The position numbers and the translations under genes were made by a program. From Spirochaetales bacterium Spiro_02 (GTDB lineage: Bacteria > Spirochaetota > Spirochaetia > Sphaerochaetales > Sphaerochaetaceae), in NCBI GenBank assembly GCA_001604275.1, contig LVBD01000052.1, forward strand, positions 1 to 49,429: a stretch of 49,429 nucleotides of DNA, given 5' to 3'. This document shows positions 41,968 to 49,429 of this stretch, piece by piece (positions within the stretch are counted from its first letter, which is position 1; each line of letters begins with the position of its first letter). The notes under the pieces were generated by a model, which did not search any database, was not told the DNA's origin, and saw only the letters and a list, made by a program, of their open reading frames with translations.

Positions 41968-42405
41968 TTAGCTTTCCAACTCCATGATCTTGTCGACTCT
42001 GCGCTGGTGTCTTCCACCGCAGAACTGTGCGTCGAGATAGGCGTCGAGCATTTCCGATACTGGTTGCGGATATTCGATTCGTCCGCCAAACGCAATGAAA
42101 TTAGCATTATTGTGTTCTTTCGCCATCGTCGCTGCGAACACATTCTGGGGAAGAGCGCAGCGTATTCCGTGTATCTTGTTCGCGCTGATGGAAATGCCGA
42201 TTCCTGTGCCGCAGCAGACGACGCCGAAATCATATCCCCCCGCAAGATATTTCTCGCATGCGAGCCGTGCCATATCCGGATAGTCCACCGGCTCTTCGTT
42301 CGCTATGCCGAGATAGTCCACTTCGATGCCCCTGTCTTGGAGATGTCCGACGATTTCTTTTGTCAAAGCTACCGCTCCGTGATCGTTTGCAACCACCGCT
42401 TTCAT
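41968..42405 (-). CDS. rpiB: ribose 5-phosphate isomerase B (RpiB/LacAB family)
   Basis: A 145-residue sugar-phosphate isomerase. NDHGA at the N-terminus, the active-site cysteine in VVCCGTGIGISI (Cys65), the EHNNANFIAFGGR block and the small alpha/beta fold identify the family. It interconverts ribose 5-phosphate and ribulose 5-phosphate in most members. Where many homologues have RAALCWD, this reads RCALPQN. The ATG at 42405 is taken because it gives the standard N-terminus; an ATG 7 codons earlier has no better site. It is divergent from the pyrophosphatase gene. Confidence 0.92.
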   Translation of the reverse strand: MKAVVANDHGAVALTKEIVGHLQDRGIEVDYLGIANEEPVDYPDMARLACEKYLAGGYDFGVVCCGTGIGISISANKIHGIRCALPQNVFAATMAKEHNNANFIAFGGRIEYPQPVSEMLDAYLDAQFCGGRHQRRVDKIMELES

Positions 42406-42529
42406 GTGCACCCTGCTCCTTTTCATCCGAACGGATCCGCATCGGAATCGTTTGCTCTAGCATTATTCTTGGAATCGGTATTAAATATACCATAGATCGA
42501 TCATGTATGAAAGGAAGGAGTTGGTTCCA

Positions 42530-44161
42530 ATGGGGGAAGTCTACATTACCGGACATCGCAATCCTGATATGGATTCCGTATGTTCCGCTTGGTGCTATGC
42601 GAGGCTGAAAAATGCCATCGATCCTGACAATATATATCTGCCGGTTCGATGCGGCCACATGAATGAGAATACCAAGGCGCAGTTTGCCCAGCTGGGAATC
42701 GTTCCTCCTCCATTCATGAAAGATGTCCGTCCGAAAGTCGCTTCGGTGGTCAGCCACGCCACATGGGAGATGGCTCCCGACGATCCCGTGTACGAACTTG
42801 TCACGCTATATAGCCAGCATAGGCCGTCCGTCGTTCCGATCGTAGACCGTGGGGTCTACCAAGGGTTGTTGTCTGTCGATGATATCAATAGCTATTTTTT
42901 GAAAGAGAACGCTGAAAATCGACCTGTATACCATTTTCTCGTCGAGAATTTTCCGAAGGTGCTCCATGGGAGGTTCTTGAAGCGTGGGATGTCGACGGAT
43001 TTTTCCGCCGCGCTGATGGTTGGTGCTATGCCATTTCAGATTTTCAAGGAACATATTGAGGCGTTGGGCGGACATAAGCCGATCCTGGTGGTCGGAAACC
43101 GCAAGGATCATATCAAATTCGCAGTGGAGAACCAGTTTCCGGCGATTATTCTCACTGGTCTGAAACCCGGAGCTATGCCCGAAGTTGATTTCTCGCAATT
43201 CCACGGCACGGTGTTCATGAGCGAAGAGGATACCGCTGAGACGCTACGCTTGCTACGGATGACGCTGCCACTTCGTCATCTGCTTGGGGAGACTCCTCCG
43301 TCGGTCCAGCTGGATATGTTGTTCGATGATGCGAAGCGTTTGCTGTCCGATTCCGAGTTCAGAGGGCTTCCTGTCTACGATGGTGATTCCTGGGTTGGGT
43401 TCGTGACGCGGCGGTGCTTTCTGGAACGTCCTCGAACAAAGGTGATCATGGTCGATCACAATGAGCTTTCCCAGAGCATTCCCGGTCTCGAGGATGCGGA
43501 TGTGGTCGAGATCATCGACCACCACAGGCTCGGGACGGTCAAGACTCGGGATCCTATTTTCATTGCGAGCGAACCGCTGGGATCTACTTGTACGATCGTA
43601 TACCACCTGTATCAGCGTTGGCAGGTTCCGGTCGACGAGCAGACCGCGCGGCTGTTGCTATCCGGCATCATCAGCGATACCGTGATTCTCAAGAGTCCTA
43701 CTACGACTGGGGACGATCGCGCGGTGGTTCAAGATCTGTGTGAATTGGCCGGTATCCCCGATTTACAGGAATTCGGGGAGGCTTTGTTTCGTGCCGGAGC
43801 ATCGTTGTGCGATCAGGATCCGCGAAAGTTGATAGAGGCGGATTTCAAGCAGTACAAGGAGTTCGGGGTAAAATTCGGTATCGGCCAATGCGAGGTGACC
43901 ACGCTCTCCGATGTGGACGAAGTCAAGGCTTCGTTCATCAAGACATTGGAAGAGATCTGCGTTTCCTATGCGTTGGATTGGGCGTTGTTCCTGATTACCG
44001 ATGTCGTCAAGGAGGGCAGCGTGTTGCTGTGCACTCCCTTTCCCCGCAGCGAGGGCAAGCTTGCCTATACCCGGGAATCGGAGGGAAAGTATCTGTTGCC
44101 CGGTGTTCTGTCTCGGAAAAAGCAACTTCTCCCGGAAATCCTTCGCGTCCTCGAAGAATGA
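42530..44161 (+). CDS. manganese-dependent inorganic pyrophosphatase with CBS/DRTGG insert
   Basis: A 543-residue family II pyrophosphatase of the regulated type. GHRNPDMDSV (His9, Asp13, Asp15) and IIDHHRLG are the catalytic DHH motifs, with VDHNE between. The insert of about 70-300 holds two CBS motifs (HRPSVVPIVDRGVYQGLL, GLPVYDGDSWVGFV) split by a DRTGG-like region. Adenine nucleotides regulate such enzymes through the CBS pair. It removes pyrophosphate produced in biosynthesis. AAGGAG lies about 9 bases before the ATG at 42530. It converges on the rel gene across the palindromic repeat at 44283-44335. Confidence 0.93.
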   Translation: MGEVYITGHRNPDMDSVCSAWCYARLKNAIDPDNIYLPVRCGHMNENTKAQFAQLGIVPPPFMKDVRPKVASVVSHATWEMAPDDPVYELVTLYSQHRPSVVPIVDRGVYQGLLSVDDINSYFLKENAENRPVYHFLVENFPKVLHGRFLKRGMSTDFSAALMVGAMPFQIFKEHIEALGGHKPILVVGNRKDHIKFAVENQFPAIILTGLKPGAMPEVDFSQFHGTVFMSEEDTAETLRLLRMTLPLRHLLGETPPSVQLDMLFDDAKRLLSDSEFRGLPVYDGDSWVGFVTRRCFLERPRTKVIMVDHNELSQSIPGLEDADVVEIIDHHRLGTVKTRDPIFIASEPLGSTCTIVYHLYQRWQVPVDEQTARLLLSGIISDTVILKSPTTTGDDRAVVQDLCELAGIPDLQEFGEALFRAGASLCDQDPRKLIEADFKQYKEFGVKFGIGQCEVTTLSDVDEVKASFIKTLEEICVSYALDWALFLITDVVKEGSVLLCTPFPRSEGKLAYTRESEGKYLLPGVLSRKKQLLPEILRVLEE

Positions 44162-44282
44162 GGGTGGTGGTAGGGTCATGTACATTTTGCTGAAGCGGGA
44201 TGTTCGTTCCTCGCGTGCTTTCGCGCTCATCTGCCCCCGAACAAGCCCACAGTGTTCACCCGGCACACTAGGCTCACCCAGC

Positions 44283-44335
44283 TCATTGCAGGGTCATTGC
44301 AATGACCCTGCAATGACCCCCATCAGCTGATGGGG
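44283..44335. repeat. 34-bp iteron palindrome plus adjacent 18-bp palindrome
   Basis: 44283-44316 is a perfect 34-bp palindrome made of two TGCAATGACCC-type units on each side of a centre at 44299/44300. 44318-44335 is a second perfect palindrome (CCCCATCAGCTGATGGGG) that contains the rel stop codon. Both lie between convergent genes and could terminate transcription from either side. A lone GGGTCAT at 44173-44179 may be the remnant of a left arm. Confidence 0.85.
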
Positions 44336-46362
44336 ACGATGGAGAGAATCGAGGGGATGGTACGAAGACTTTTGATGATTTTCTTCGAATCCTCTTCGTG
44401 GGATACTTCCATCGTGAACGTTCCGGTAAGACGGCCTTCTTCGTCATCGTCGAGACGCCCTTCGATCAGATGTCCCTTGTATTTGCGGATCGCCCCCTCG
44501 ATCTCGCTGAACAAGTCGGACGTCCGCTTGCTGGTCACACGGAAACGGCGGGTGAGCAAGGGGGATTCCGTCTCCCATTCAACCTCGATCATGCGATCGT
44601 TGATTTCGGTCATGTTCTTGAGATTCGGGCAATCCCGACGGTGGACGATGATGCCCCGCCCACGGGAGATATAGCCGACGATATCATCCCCACGCACAGG
44701 ATTGCAGCATTGGGCGAGGGAAATCATCATATTCTTTTCATCGCCGACCTTCAGCGTCATCCGGGATTGGTCGGAAACCTGGCGGATGATGCCGTCGCCA
44801 TCGCTGACTTGCTGCAAGCTCTCCAGCTTGTCTTCCGATTGAGCGGCTTCTTTCTTCTTCGGGGCGATGTTCTTGGCGATGATGTTCTTGTCGATCAGCA
44901 GGCTTTCGTCGTTCTTGTTCAACCACGTCCGGATCTTTTTCTTGGCGCTGGTGGTCTGTGCATACCTGAGCCAGCTCAGGTGGGGGCGGGCGTTCGGAGA
45001 AGTGAGTATCTCGATTACCTGTGTGTTTTTCAGCGGCTGGTTGAGCGGGATGATCGAACCGTCGGCTTTCGCTCCGGTGGTATGGTTACCGATCTCGGTG
45101 TGGATCTGATATGCGAAATCGAGTGCCGTCGCGTTCGATGGAAGCTCGACGATATGTCCCTGGGGAGTGAATACGTAGATGGTGTCTTTGAGCAATTCTC
45201 CCTTGATGTCGTCCATGAACGACTCGCTCTGCTCGATTTCGTTGCTCCATGTCTTGAGCTTGCTGATGATTTTGGTGAACTGCTCATTGTCCATCTGAGC
45301 CCACGAACCGCTTTCGCTACCTGTCTCCGCCTTGTACGCCCAGTGGGCTGCGACGCCGTATTCGGCGGTGTAGTGCATTTCCTTCGTGCGGATCTGGATC
45401 TCCAACAGCTTGCCGTCGAGCGCCATGACCGTCGTGTGCAGGCTCTGATAGTTGTTCGCCTTTGGCATGGCGATATAGTCCTTGAACCGACCTTCGATCG
45501 GCGGCCAGAGCCGATGGACCACTCCCAGCAGGGTATAGCATTCCGGAATCGTGTTGCAGAGGATACGAACGCCGAGGATGTCGAAGATTTCCTCGATCTC
45601 CTTCTTGCGCTTCTTCATCTTCATATAGACCGAATACGTATGCTTGGCACGGCTGGTGACCATGACGTCCTTCAGTCCGGCGTCGCCGCATGCTCTGTAG
45701 AGGGTTTTCTCGATACGGGCGAGATACGCCGTCTGCTCCCCCTTCTTGGACAACAGGTAGTCCTGGATATACTGGTATGTATCCGGTTTGAGGATTTTCA
45801 GGGAAAGATCCTCAAGCTCGTCCTTCAGCCAGGAGATGCCGAGTCGGTCGGCGAGAGGCGCATAGATGTCCAGGCACTCGCTGGCGATCTCCTTTGCCCG
45901 CTGCGGATTGAGATGCTGCAGCGTCCGCATGTTATGGAGCTTGTCGGCCAGTTTGATGATGATCACCCGGATGTCCTTGCTCATGGCGAAGAACATCTTG
46001 CGGATCGTCTCGGCTTCCTGGATGCTCTTGTTCATGGCCTTGAGGTTGGCGATCTTCGTTTCGCCCTCCACCATGTCCGCCACCGGCTTGCCGAACAGCT
46101 GGGCGATTTCATCATACGAAGTATCCGTATCTTCGATCGTATCGTGGAGCAGCCCGGCGCACACTGTGTCCTGATCCATTTTCAGCTGGATGAGGATTTC
46201 TCCGACAGCGAGCGGGTGGATGATGTACGGTTCCCCGCTGGCGCGCTTCTGATCCTTGTGTTTTTCCGCGGCGAACGTGGCTGCGGCCAGAATCTTTTCC
46301 TGGTCTTCCTTGGAGTACTTGAATGCTTTCTGTATGAAACGTTCCAGTAGCTGTTCGTACAT
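44323..46362 (-). CDS. rel: bifunctional (p)ppGpp synthetase/hydrolase (RelA/SpoT)
   Basis: A 679-residue long RSH protein. The N-terminal HD hydrolase domain is intact (LLHDTIEDTD; HP in YIIHPLAVG). The synthetase domain includes FDILGVRILCNT, KDYIAMPKANNYQSLHTTV and EIQIRT. The TGS domain follows (IYVFTPQGHIVELP), and an ACT domain ends the protein. Both activities are therefore likely. The ATG at 46362 lies 1 base after the prmC stop, with GGGGGA 9 bases upstream; a TTG at 46371 is the alternative. It is third in prfA-prmC-rel and controls the stringent response. Confidence 0.95.
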   Translation of the reverse strand: MYEQLLERFIQKAFKYSKEDQEKILAAATFAAEKHKDQKRASGEPYIIHPLAVGEILIQLKMDQDTVCAGLLHDTIEDTDTSYDEIAQLFGKPVADMVEGETKIANLKAMNKSIQEAETIRKMFFAMSKDIRVIIIKLADKLHNMRTLQHLNPQRAKEIASECLDIYAPLADRLGISWLKDELEDLSLKILKPDTYQYIQDYLLSKKGEQTAYLARIEKTLYRACGDAGLKDVMVTSRAKHTYSVYMKMKKRKKEIEEIFDILGVRILCNTIPECYTLLGVVHRLWPPIEGRFKDYIAMPKANNYQSLHTTVMALDGKLLEIQIRTKEMHYTAEYGVAAHWAYKAETGSESGSWAQMDNEQFTKIISKLKTWSNEIEQSESFMDDIKGELLKDTIYVFTPQGHIVELPSNATALDFAYQIHTEIGNHTTGAKADGSIIPLNQPLKNTQVIEILTSPNARPHLSWLRYAQTTSAKKKIRTWLNKNDESLLIDKNIIAKNIAPKKKEAAQSEDKLESLQQVSDGDGIIRQVSDQSRMTLKVGDEKNMMISLAQCCNPVRGDDIVGYISRGRGIIVHRRDCPNLKNMTEINDRMIEVEWETESPLLTRRFRVTSKRTSDLFSEIEGAIRKYKGHLIEGRLDDDEEGRLTGTFTMEVSHEEDSKKIIKSLRTIPSILSIVPIS

Positions 46363-46363
46363 G

Positions 46364-47371
46364 CTATGCAATCCCCCAGACGACGCGGGGCTTTCCCGCC
46401 AGATCCCGCTCGACGCGTATGTCGTAGAACCCGTTTCCTTTCATGATAGCAGAGACTGCATCACATTGCCTATAGTCGCATTCAAGAAGCAATGCTCCTC
46501 CGGGAGTCAGAACGGCCGAAGCCTGGTCGATCAGTTCGCGAATCATCCGCAAGCCGTCGATGCCGCCGCCTGTCAGTGCGAGTCGCGGCTCCCATTTGAC
46601 CTGTGCATCGACTTCTTCGTACCACTGTTCCGTCAGGTACGGCGGGTTGGAGACGATGACATCGAACATGCGCGTCGTCTCCGCCGTAAACGGCGCGGGA
46701 TCGAAGATTTCATATCCGTATGCTGAATCGCCGAATTCCTGCCGAAGATTGCGGTCATATGCGTCCTGCTGGGTATCCAGCGGCACTGGAATGAACGGTG
46801 ACAGGAGATTTCCCTGGATGTACTCCAGGTCTTTTCCCAGGATTCGTCTTGCATTTTCTTCCGCTACCGCCAATGCATCGGCGGATATGTCGGAAAGCGT
46901 GACATGGCAGTCGGGATGTTCCGCGGCGAGGGAGATTCCGACGCAACCGCTGCCGGTACAGACGTCGATGATCTTCAGGTTGTCCCCCCATGTTCCTCCG
47001 CCGCAACGCAGAAAGGACTGTTTTCCCTTGATGTGGAAAATCGCGGTCTCGACAAGCGTTTCCGTATCGGGACGGGGAATCAGCACGCGTTCATCGACGA
47101 GAAAGGTATGGCCGTAGAATTCTTTCCATCCGAGGATGTAGGCCATCGGTTCCCGATCCATTCTTCGCCGTATCAATTCGTCGATCCTCTCGGCGCTTCG
47201 GGGGGGAAGAGTATCCTCCAGCCGACACATCAGCTGCTCGGTCGTCAGGGCGAGGACCTTGCGGAAAATCAGGCGGATATCCAGCGCCGGCGTATCGGTC
47301 GCATGTGCATCCTGCAACATCCGTTGCGCTTCGGACATGGACCGGCCGATCGTACTAGGATCATCCGACAT
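46364..47371 (-). CDS. prmC: peptide chain release factor N5-glutamine methyltransferase
   Basis: A 335-residue SAM-dependent methyltransferase that methylates the GGQ glutamine of release factors. The substrate motif NPPY (VSNPPYLTE), the SAM site VCTGSGCVGIS and the RxxxEPMAYILGWKEFYG block identify it. It is about 55 residues longer than the E. coli enzyme; the extra sequence is mainly an insertion before the NPPY motif (QQDAYDRNLRQEFG and following). It starts 4 bases after prfA, its substrate gene, a conserved order in many bacteria. Confidence 0.94.
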   Translation of the reverse strand: MSDDPSTIGRSMSEAQRMLQDAHATDTPALDIRLIFRKVLALTTEQLMCRLEDTLPPRSAERIDELIRRRMDREPMAYILGWKEFYGHTFLVDERVLIPRPDTETLVETAIFHIKGKQSFLRCGGGTWGDNLKIIDVCTGSGCVGISLAAEHPDCHVTLSDISADALAVAEENARRILGKDLEYIQGNLLSPFIPVPLDTQQDAYDRNLRQEFGDSAYGYEIFDPAPFTAETTRMFDVIVSNPPYLTEQWYEEVDAQVKWEPRLALTGGGIDGLRMIRELIDQASAVLTPGGALLLECDYRQCDAVSAIMKGNGFYDIRVERDLAGKPRVVWGIA

Positions 47372-47375
47372 CGGA

Positions 47376-48440
47376 TCAAGCCTCTTTCAGAGCGGCTTCG
47401 CCTGCCGCGATCTTCAACGCTTCGATCACTTCGTCCAGTTGTCCGGCCATGATCAGATCGAGCTTATACAGCGTCAGATTCAGTCGATGGTCCGTCAGCC
47501 GATTCTGAGGGAAGTTGTAGGTACGGATCCGTTCGGAACGATCGCCGCTACCGACTTGGCTGCGCCGGGCGTCGGCACGTTCTTTGGCCTTTTTCTCCTC
47601 TTCCATTTCATACAGCCGGGACCGGAGGACGCGGAGCGCTTTCGCCCGGTTCTTGATCTGCGACTTTTCGTCCTGGCAGATCACCACCAGTCCCGTGGGC
47701 AGGTGGGTGAGCCGTACGGCGCTGTCGGTGGTGTTGACGCACTGACCGCCCGGGCCGCCCGCACGCATGACGTCGACCTTCAGATCCTCGGGTCGGATTT
47801 CGATATCGGTTTCCTCAGCTTCGGGAAGTACCGCCACGGTGACCGCCGAGGTGTGGATGCGCCCGCCCGATTCCGTTTCCGGAACCCTCTGGACGCGATG
47901 GACTCCGCTTTCCCAGCGCAAACTGCCGTATACGTCCTTGCCGCTGATGGAGAAGATGATTTCCTTGAAGCCGCCGATGCCGGTTTCGTTCATCGACATG
48001 ATTTCGATCTTCCAATTCTGCTTCTCCGCGTAGTGGGAGTACATGCGGAACAGGTCCGCGGCGAACAGAGCTGCTTCCTCTCCTCCTGTTCCTGCGCGAA
48101 TTTCCATGATGATATTCTTTCCTGCCAGCGGATCGGGCGGGATGAGCAGCATTTTGCACCGGTGTTCGCTCTGTTGCAGCGATTCCTTGAGGTCAGCCAG
48201 TTCGTCTTTCGCCATTTCTACCATCTCGGCATCGGTTTCTTCCTTGAGCATCGCCTCGGCGTCGGCGATCTGGTTTGTCAAATCCTGCATCGTATGCAGT
48301 TCTTCGACGATCGGCGCGATATGCGATCGTTCCTGCATCAAGGTTTTGTAGGCTTTCATGTCCTGCATGATATCCGGTGCGGCGAGACGTCGATCTATAT
48401 CCTGTAGCTGCTCTTCAAATTCCGGCAGTTTCTCAAGCAT
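47376..48440 (-). CDS. prfA: peptide chain release factor 1
   Basis: A 354-residue class I release factor that reads UAA and UAG. The peptide-release motif is GGPGGQCVN, and the codon-recognition PxT is PET in [10 protein letters not shown] (commonly PAT). Other blocks are [15 protein letters not shown] and [22 protein letters not shown] lies 6 bases before the ATG. A TTGATA-17-TATACT promoter lies about 50 bases upstream and should drive prfA-prmC-rel. Confidence 0.97.
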   Translation of the reverse strand: MLEKLPEFEEQLQDIDRRLAAPDIMQDMKAYKTLMQERSHIAPIVEELHTMQDLTNQIADAEAMLKEETDAEMVEMAKDELADLKESLQQSEHRCKMLLIPPDPLAGKNIIMEIRAGTGGEEAALFAADLFRMYSHYAEKQNWKIEIMSMNETGIGGFKEIIFSISGKDVYGSLRWESGVHRVQRVPETESGGRIHTSAVTVAVLPEAEETDIEIRPEDLKVDVMRAGGPGGQCVNTTDSAVRLTHLPTGLVVICQDEKSQIKNRAKALRVLRSRLYEMEEEKKAKERADARRSQVGSGDRSERIRTYNFPQNRLTDHRLNLTLYKLDLIMAGQLDEVIEALKIAAGEAALKEA

Positions 48441-48488
48441 ATGTTTCTCCTGGATTCTCCCATGGGTTCGAAAGGAAAATCATCGGAA

Positions 48489-48517
48489 AGTATACAGGAA
48501 TCCATATCATGTATCAA
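48489..48517 (-). promoter_or_regulatory. promoter of prfA-prmC-rel
   Basis: On minus, TTGATA (48517-48512), 17 bases, TATACT (48494-48489). One mismatch in each box. Confidence 0.65.
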
Positions 48518-48530
48518 CTCGTACAAGTTG
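48515..48530. promoter_or_regulatory. near-perfect 16-bp palindrome at the prfA -35 box
   Basis: CAACTCGTACAAGTTG is a palindrome with one mismatched pair. It overlaps the -35 box of the prfA promoter and lies about 40 bases upstream of the divergent MFS promoter. It could be an operator for either; the regulator is unknown. Confidence 0.35.
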
Positions 48531-48570
48531 AAACAGTCTCTGCATTTCCTCCGGACAGGGAGAAGTGCGG

Positions 48571-48599
48571 TAGACATGCCCGGTGTTAGCATCTACACT
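48571..48599 (+). promoter_or_regulatory. promoter of the partial MFS gene
   Basis: TAGACA (48571-48576), 17 bases, TACACT (48594-48599), 39 bases before the ATG. Confidence 0.45.
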
Positions 48600-48638
48600 G
48601 GTCGAACGGGTTGTTCCGTAATTACGAGGACTTATGTG

Positions 48639-49429
48639 ATGGATCATGTGTTACTCCCCATGCTGCATCTGTTCAACGATGGATATCTTGCTGCGATGCC
48701 TCTATTTCTTCCGTTCCTGACGGAAATGTTCGGAATTACGCTCGGACAGGTCGGTTTCTTGGGTTCGTTGCTGAATTTTTCCGGCATCTTCCTGGCCTTG
48801 CCGGCGGGACTGGCCGCCGCTCGATACGGCGCGACGAAAATTCTGAACTATGCCGTACTGCTGCTATGTCTGGCGTTTCTTGTTCTTGGCTTTTCCTCGG
48901 GGTTTCCGGTCATCGTCTGCGCATTTGTTCTCGCAAGCGTTGCGTTCGGCATATTCCATCCCATCGCATTCGCAGCGGTAGCGCGTCAGGGACAGGATGG
49001 CTCTCTGGGCAGACGGTTGGGAACTTTCGCTGCGACGGGGGATATCGGTCGGATAGGATTCGCCGCGACCGTAACTTTATTGATAGCATATAGTTCATGG
49101 CGGACGGTTTCGTTCCTCTATGCCGCCATGGCCGCGATTGTGTTTTCTGTATGTCTGGCCGCAAGACGATGTACACGGGGCACTGTTGCCGGCATGGAGG
49201 GTAAGAAGCGGACTCTTGACATGTCGTTGTTCAGAAATCACCGGTTTCTTCTCTCGACCGTCGCGAGCGTCATGGATTCATTCGCGAACTCGTCCTTGTT
49301 CATTTTTCTTCCGTTCCTGCTGACATATCGAGGGATAGATGTTGCGCTGATGGGGGCGTTCACAGGGGTTTTATTTGTCTGTAGATGTCAAGTAGGAAAT
49401 GCAATAGACAAAGATTTCATTCAGATGAG
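48639..49429 (+). CDS. MFS transporter (partial, probably interrupted)
   Basis: About 263 residues are present and the frame is open at the window end. The N-terminus HLFNDGYLAAMPLFLPFLTE and the GLAAARYGATK loop resemble the fosmidomycin-resistance (Fsr) branch of the major facilitator superfamily. GAGGA lies 8 bases before the ATG. Around 49380 the sequence changes: the expected MFS helix and following loop after MGAFTGVLFV is replaced by a polar, AT-rich reading (CRCQVGNAIDKDF). I think the gene is cut there by an insertion or an assembly join, so its native end is missing. Confidence 0.75.
   Translation, partial: MDHVLLPMLHLFNDGYLAAMPLFLPFLTEMFGITLGQVGFLGSLLNFSGIFLALPAGLAAARYGATKILNYAVLLLCLAFLVLGFSSGFPVIVCAFVLASVAFGIFHPIAFAAVARQGQDGSLGRRLGTFAATGDIGRIGFAATVTLLIAYSSWRTVSFLYAAMAAIVFSVCLAARRCTRGTVAGMEGKKRTLDMSLFRNHRFLLSTVASVMDSFANSSLFIFLPFLLTYRGIDVALMGAFTGVLFVCRCQVGNAIDKDFIQM
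49380..49429. mobile_element. possible insertion-sequence end
   Basis: The last 50 bases start TGTAGATGTCAAGTAGGAAA, are AT-rich compared with the gene before them, and break the MFS protein similarity. A TG start followed by a TCAAGT-type motif recalls IS21-family ends from memory. With only 50 bases the call is tentative. Confidence 0.35.

Noticed and set aside
44398-46350. 650-codon open frame opposite the rel gene
   Set aside because: It lies antisense to rel with no ribosome site and no recognisable domain; the rel reading is unambiguous.

Overview
The window looks like part of a spirochaete chromosome, most likely a Sphaerochaetaceae-type bacterium. This is inferred from gene content: a long-form GlyA with a central insertion, GcvP split into two subunits, a periplasmic binding protein whose mature end begins GGEKE, and small exported barrel-like proteins. 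No rRNA or other decisive marker is present. Base composition looks even and moderately GC-rich, and most coding sequence reads as ordinary core genome. Many starts are fixed by strong AGGAGG-type sites, and several promoters have near-consensus -35/-10 boxes 17 bases apart. Both window ends fall in repetitive or foreign-looking DNA: a 12-bp tandem array on the left and an apparent element end inside an MFS gene on the right. The window may therefore be one whole contig of a draft assembly.

Layout. 1-2.0 kb: tandem array, MFS transporter, a small unknown gene. 2.0-4.8 kb (minus): OPT-family transporter then rlmN. 5.1-9.2 kb: small exported barrel-like protein, then the GTPase genes hflX (minus) and ychF (plus) divergently arranged, then a lipoprotein. 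9.3-17.8 kb: B12/radical-SAM protein (minus), an exported FN3-like protein, topA, an unusual PIN-domain/zinc-ribbon/tail-anchored protein, and avtA. 17.8-19.2 kb (minus): tRNA-Arg(CCT) and a lone GltD-like flavoprotein. 19.5-26.2 kb: livJ-livHMGF branched-chain amino-acid ABC importer, a CBS-ACT protein and an Smr-domain protein with a repeated peptide motif. 26.3-30.9 kb (minus): PIG-L-type deacetylase, infA, and two near-duplicate NSS sodium symporters flanking a C_GCAxxG_C_C redox-type protein. 31.2-36.1 kb: glyA-gcvH-gcvPA-gcvPB. 36.3-42.0 kb: dihydropyrimidinase-like enzyme, small unknown gene, a HAD phosphatase-cytidine deaminase fusion, a PLD lipoprotein and two exported proteins. 42.0-48.4 kb: rpiB (minus), a CBS-containing family II pyrophosphatase, and prfA-prmC-rel (minus). 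48.6 kb to end: partial MFS gene.

How the genes fit together. Amino-acid handling dominates: branched-chain amino-acid import, valine/alanine transamination, two sodium-coupled amino-acid symporters, and serine/glycine interconversion with glycine cleavage, but with no gcvT or lpd in view. Pyrimidine salvage and catabolism may be represented by the dihydropyrimidinase-like enzyme and the HAD-CDA fusion. The rest is mostly translation, ribosome and stringent-response housekeeping (rlmN, hflX, ychF, infA, prfA, prmC, rel).

The most unusual signals are: (1) a dispersed family of 11-bp iterons with core GCAATGAC, concentrated just after stop codons and often forming large inverted repeats; (2) three genes whose -10 box lies only 6 to 8 bases before an ATG that lacks a good Shine-Dalgarno, suggesting leaderless mRNAs; (3) a PIN-zinc-ribbon-coiled-coil tail-anchored protein; (4) an Smr protein carrying four copies of a DFxxIxxxWEA peptide; (5) the HAD-CDA fusion; (6) the mosaic NSS duplication. 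No CRISPR array, prophage or recognised defence system was seen.
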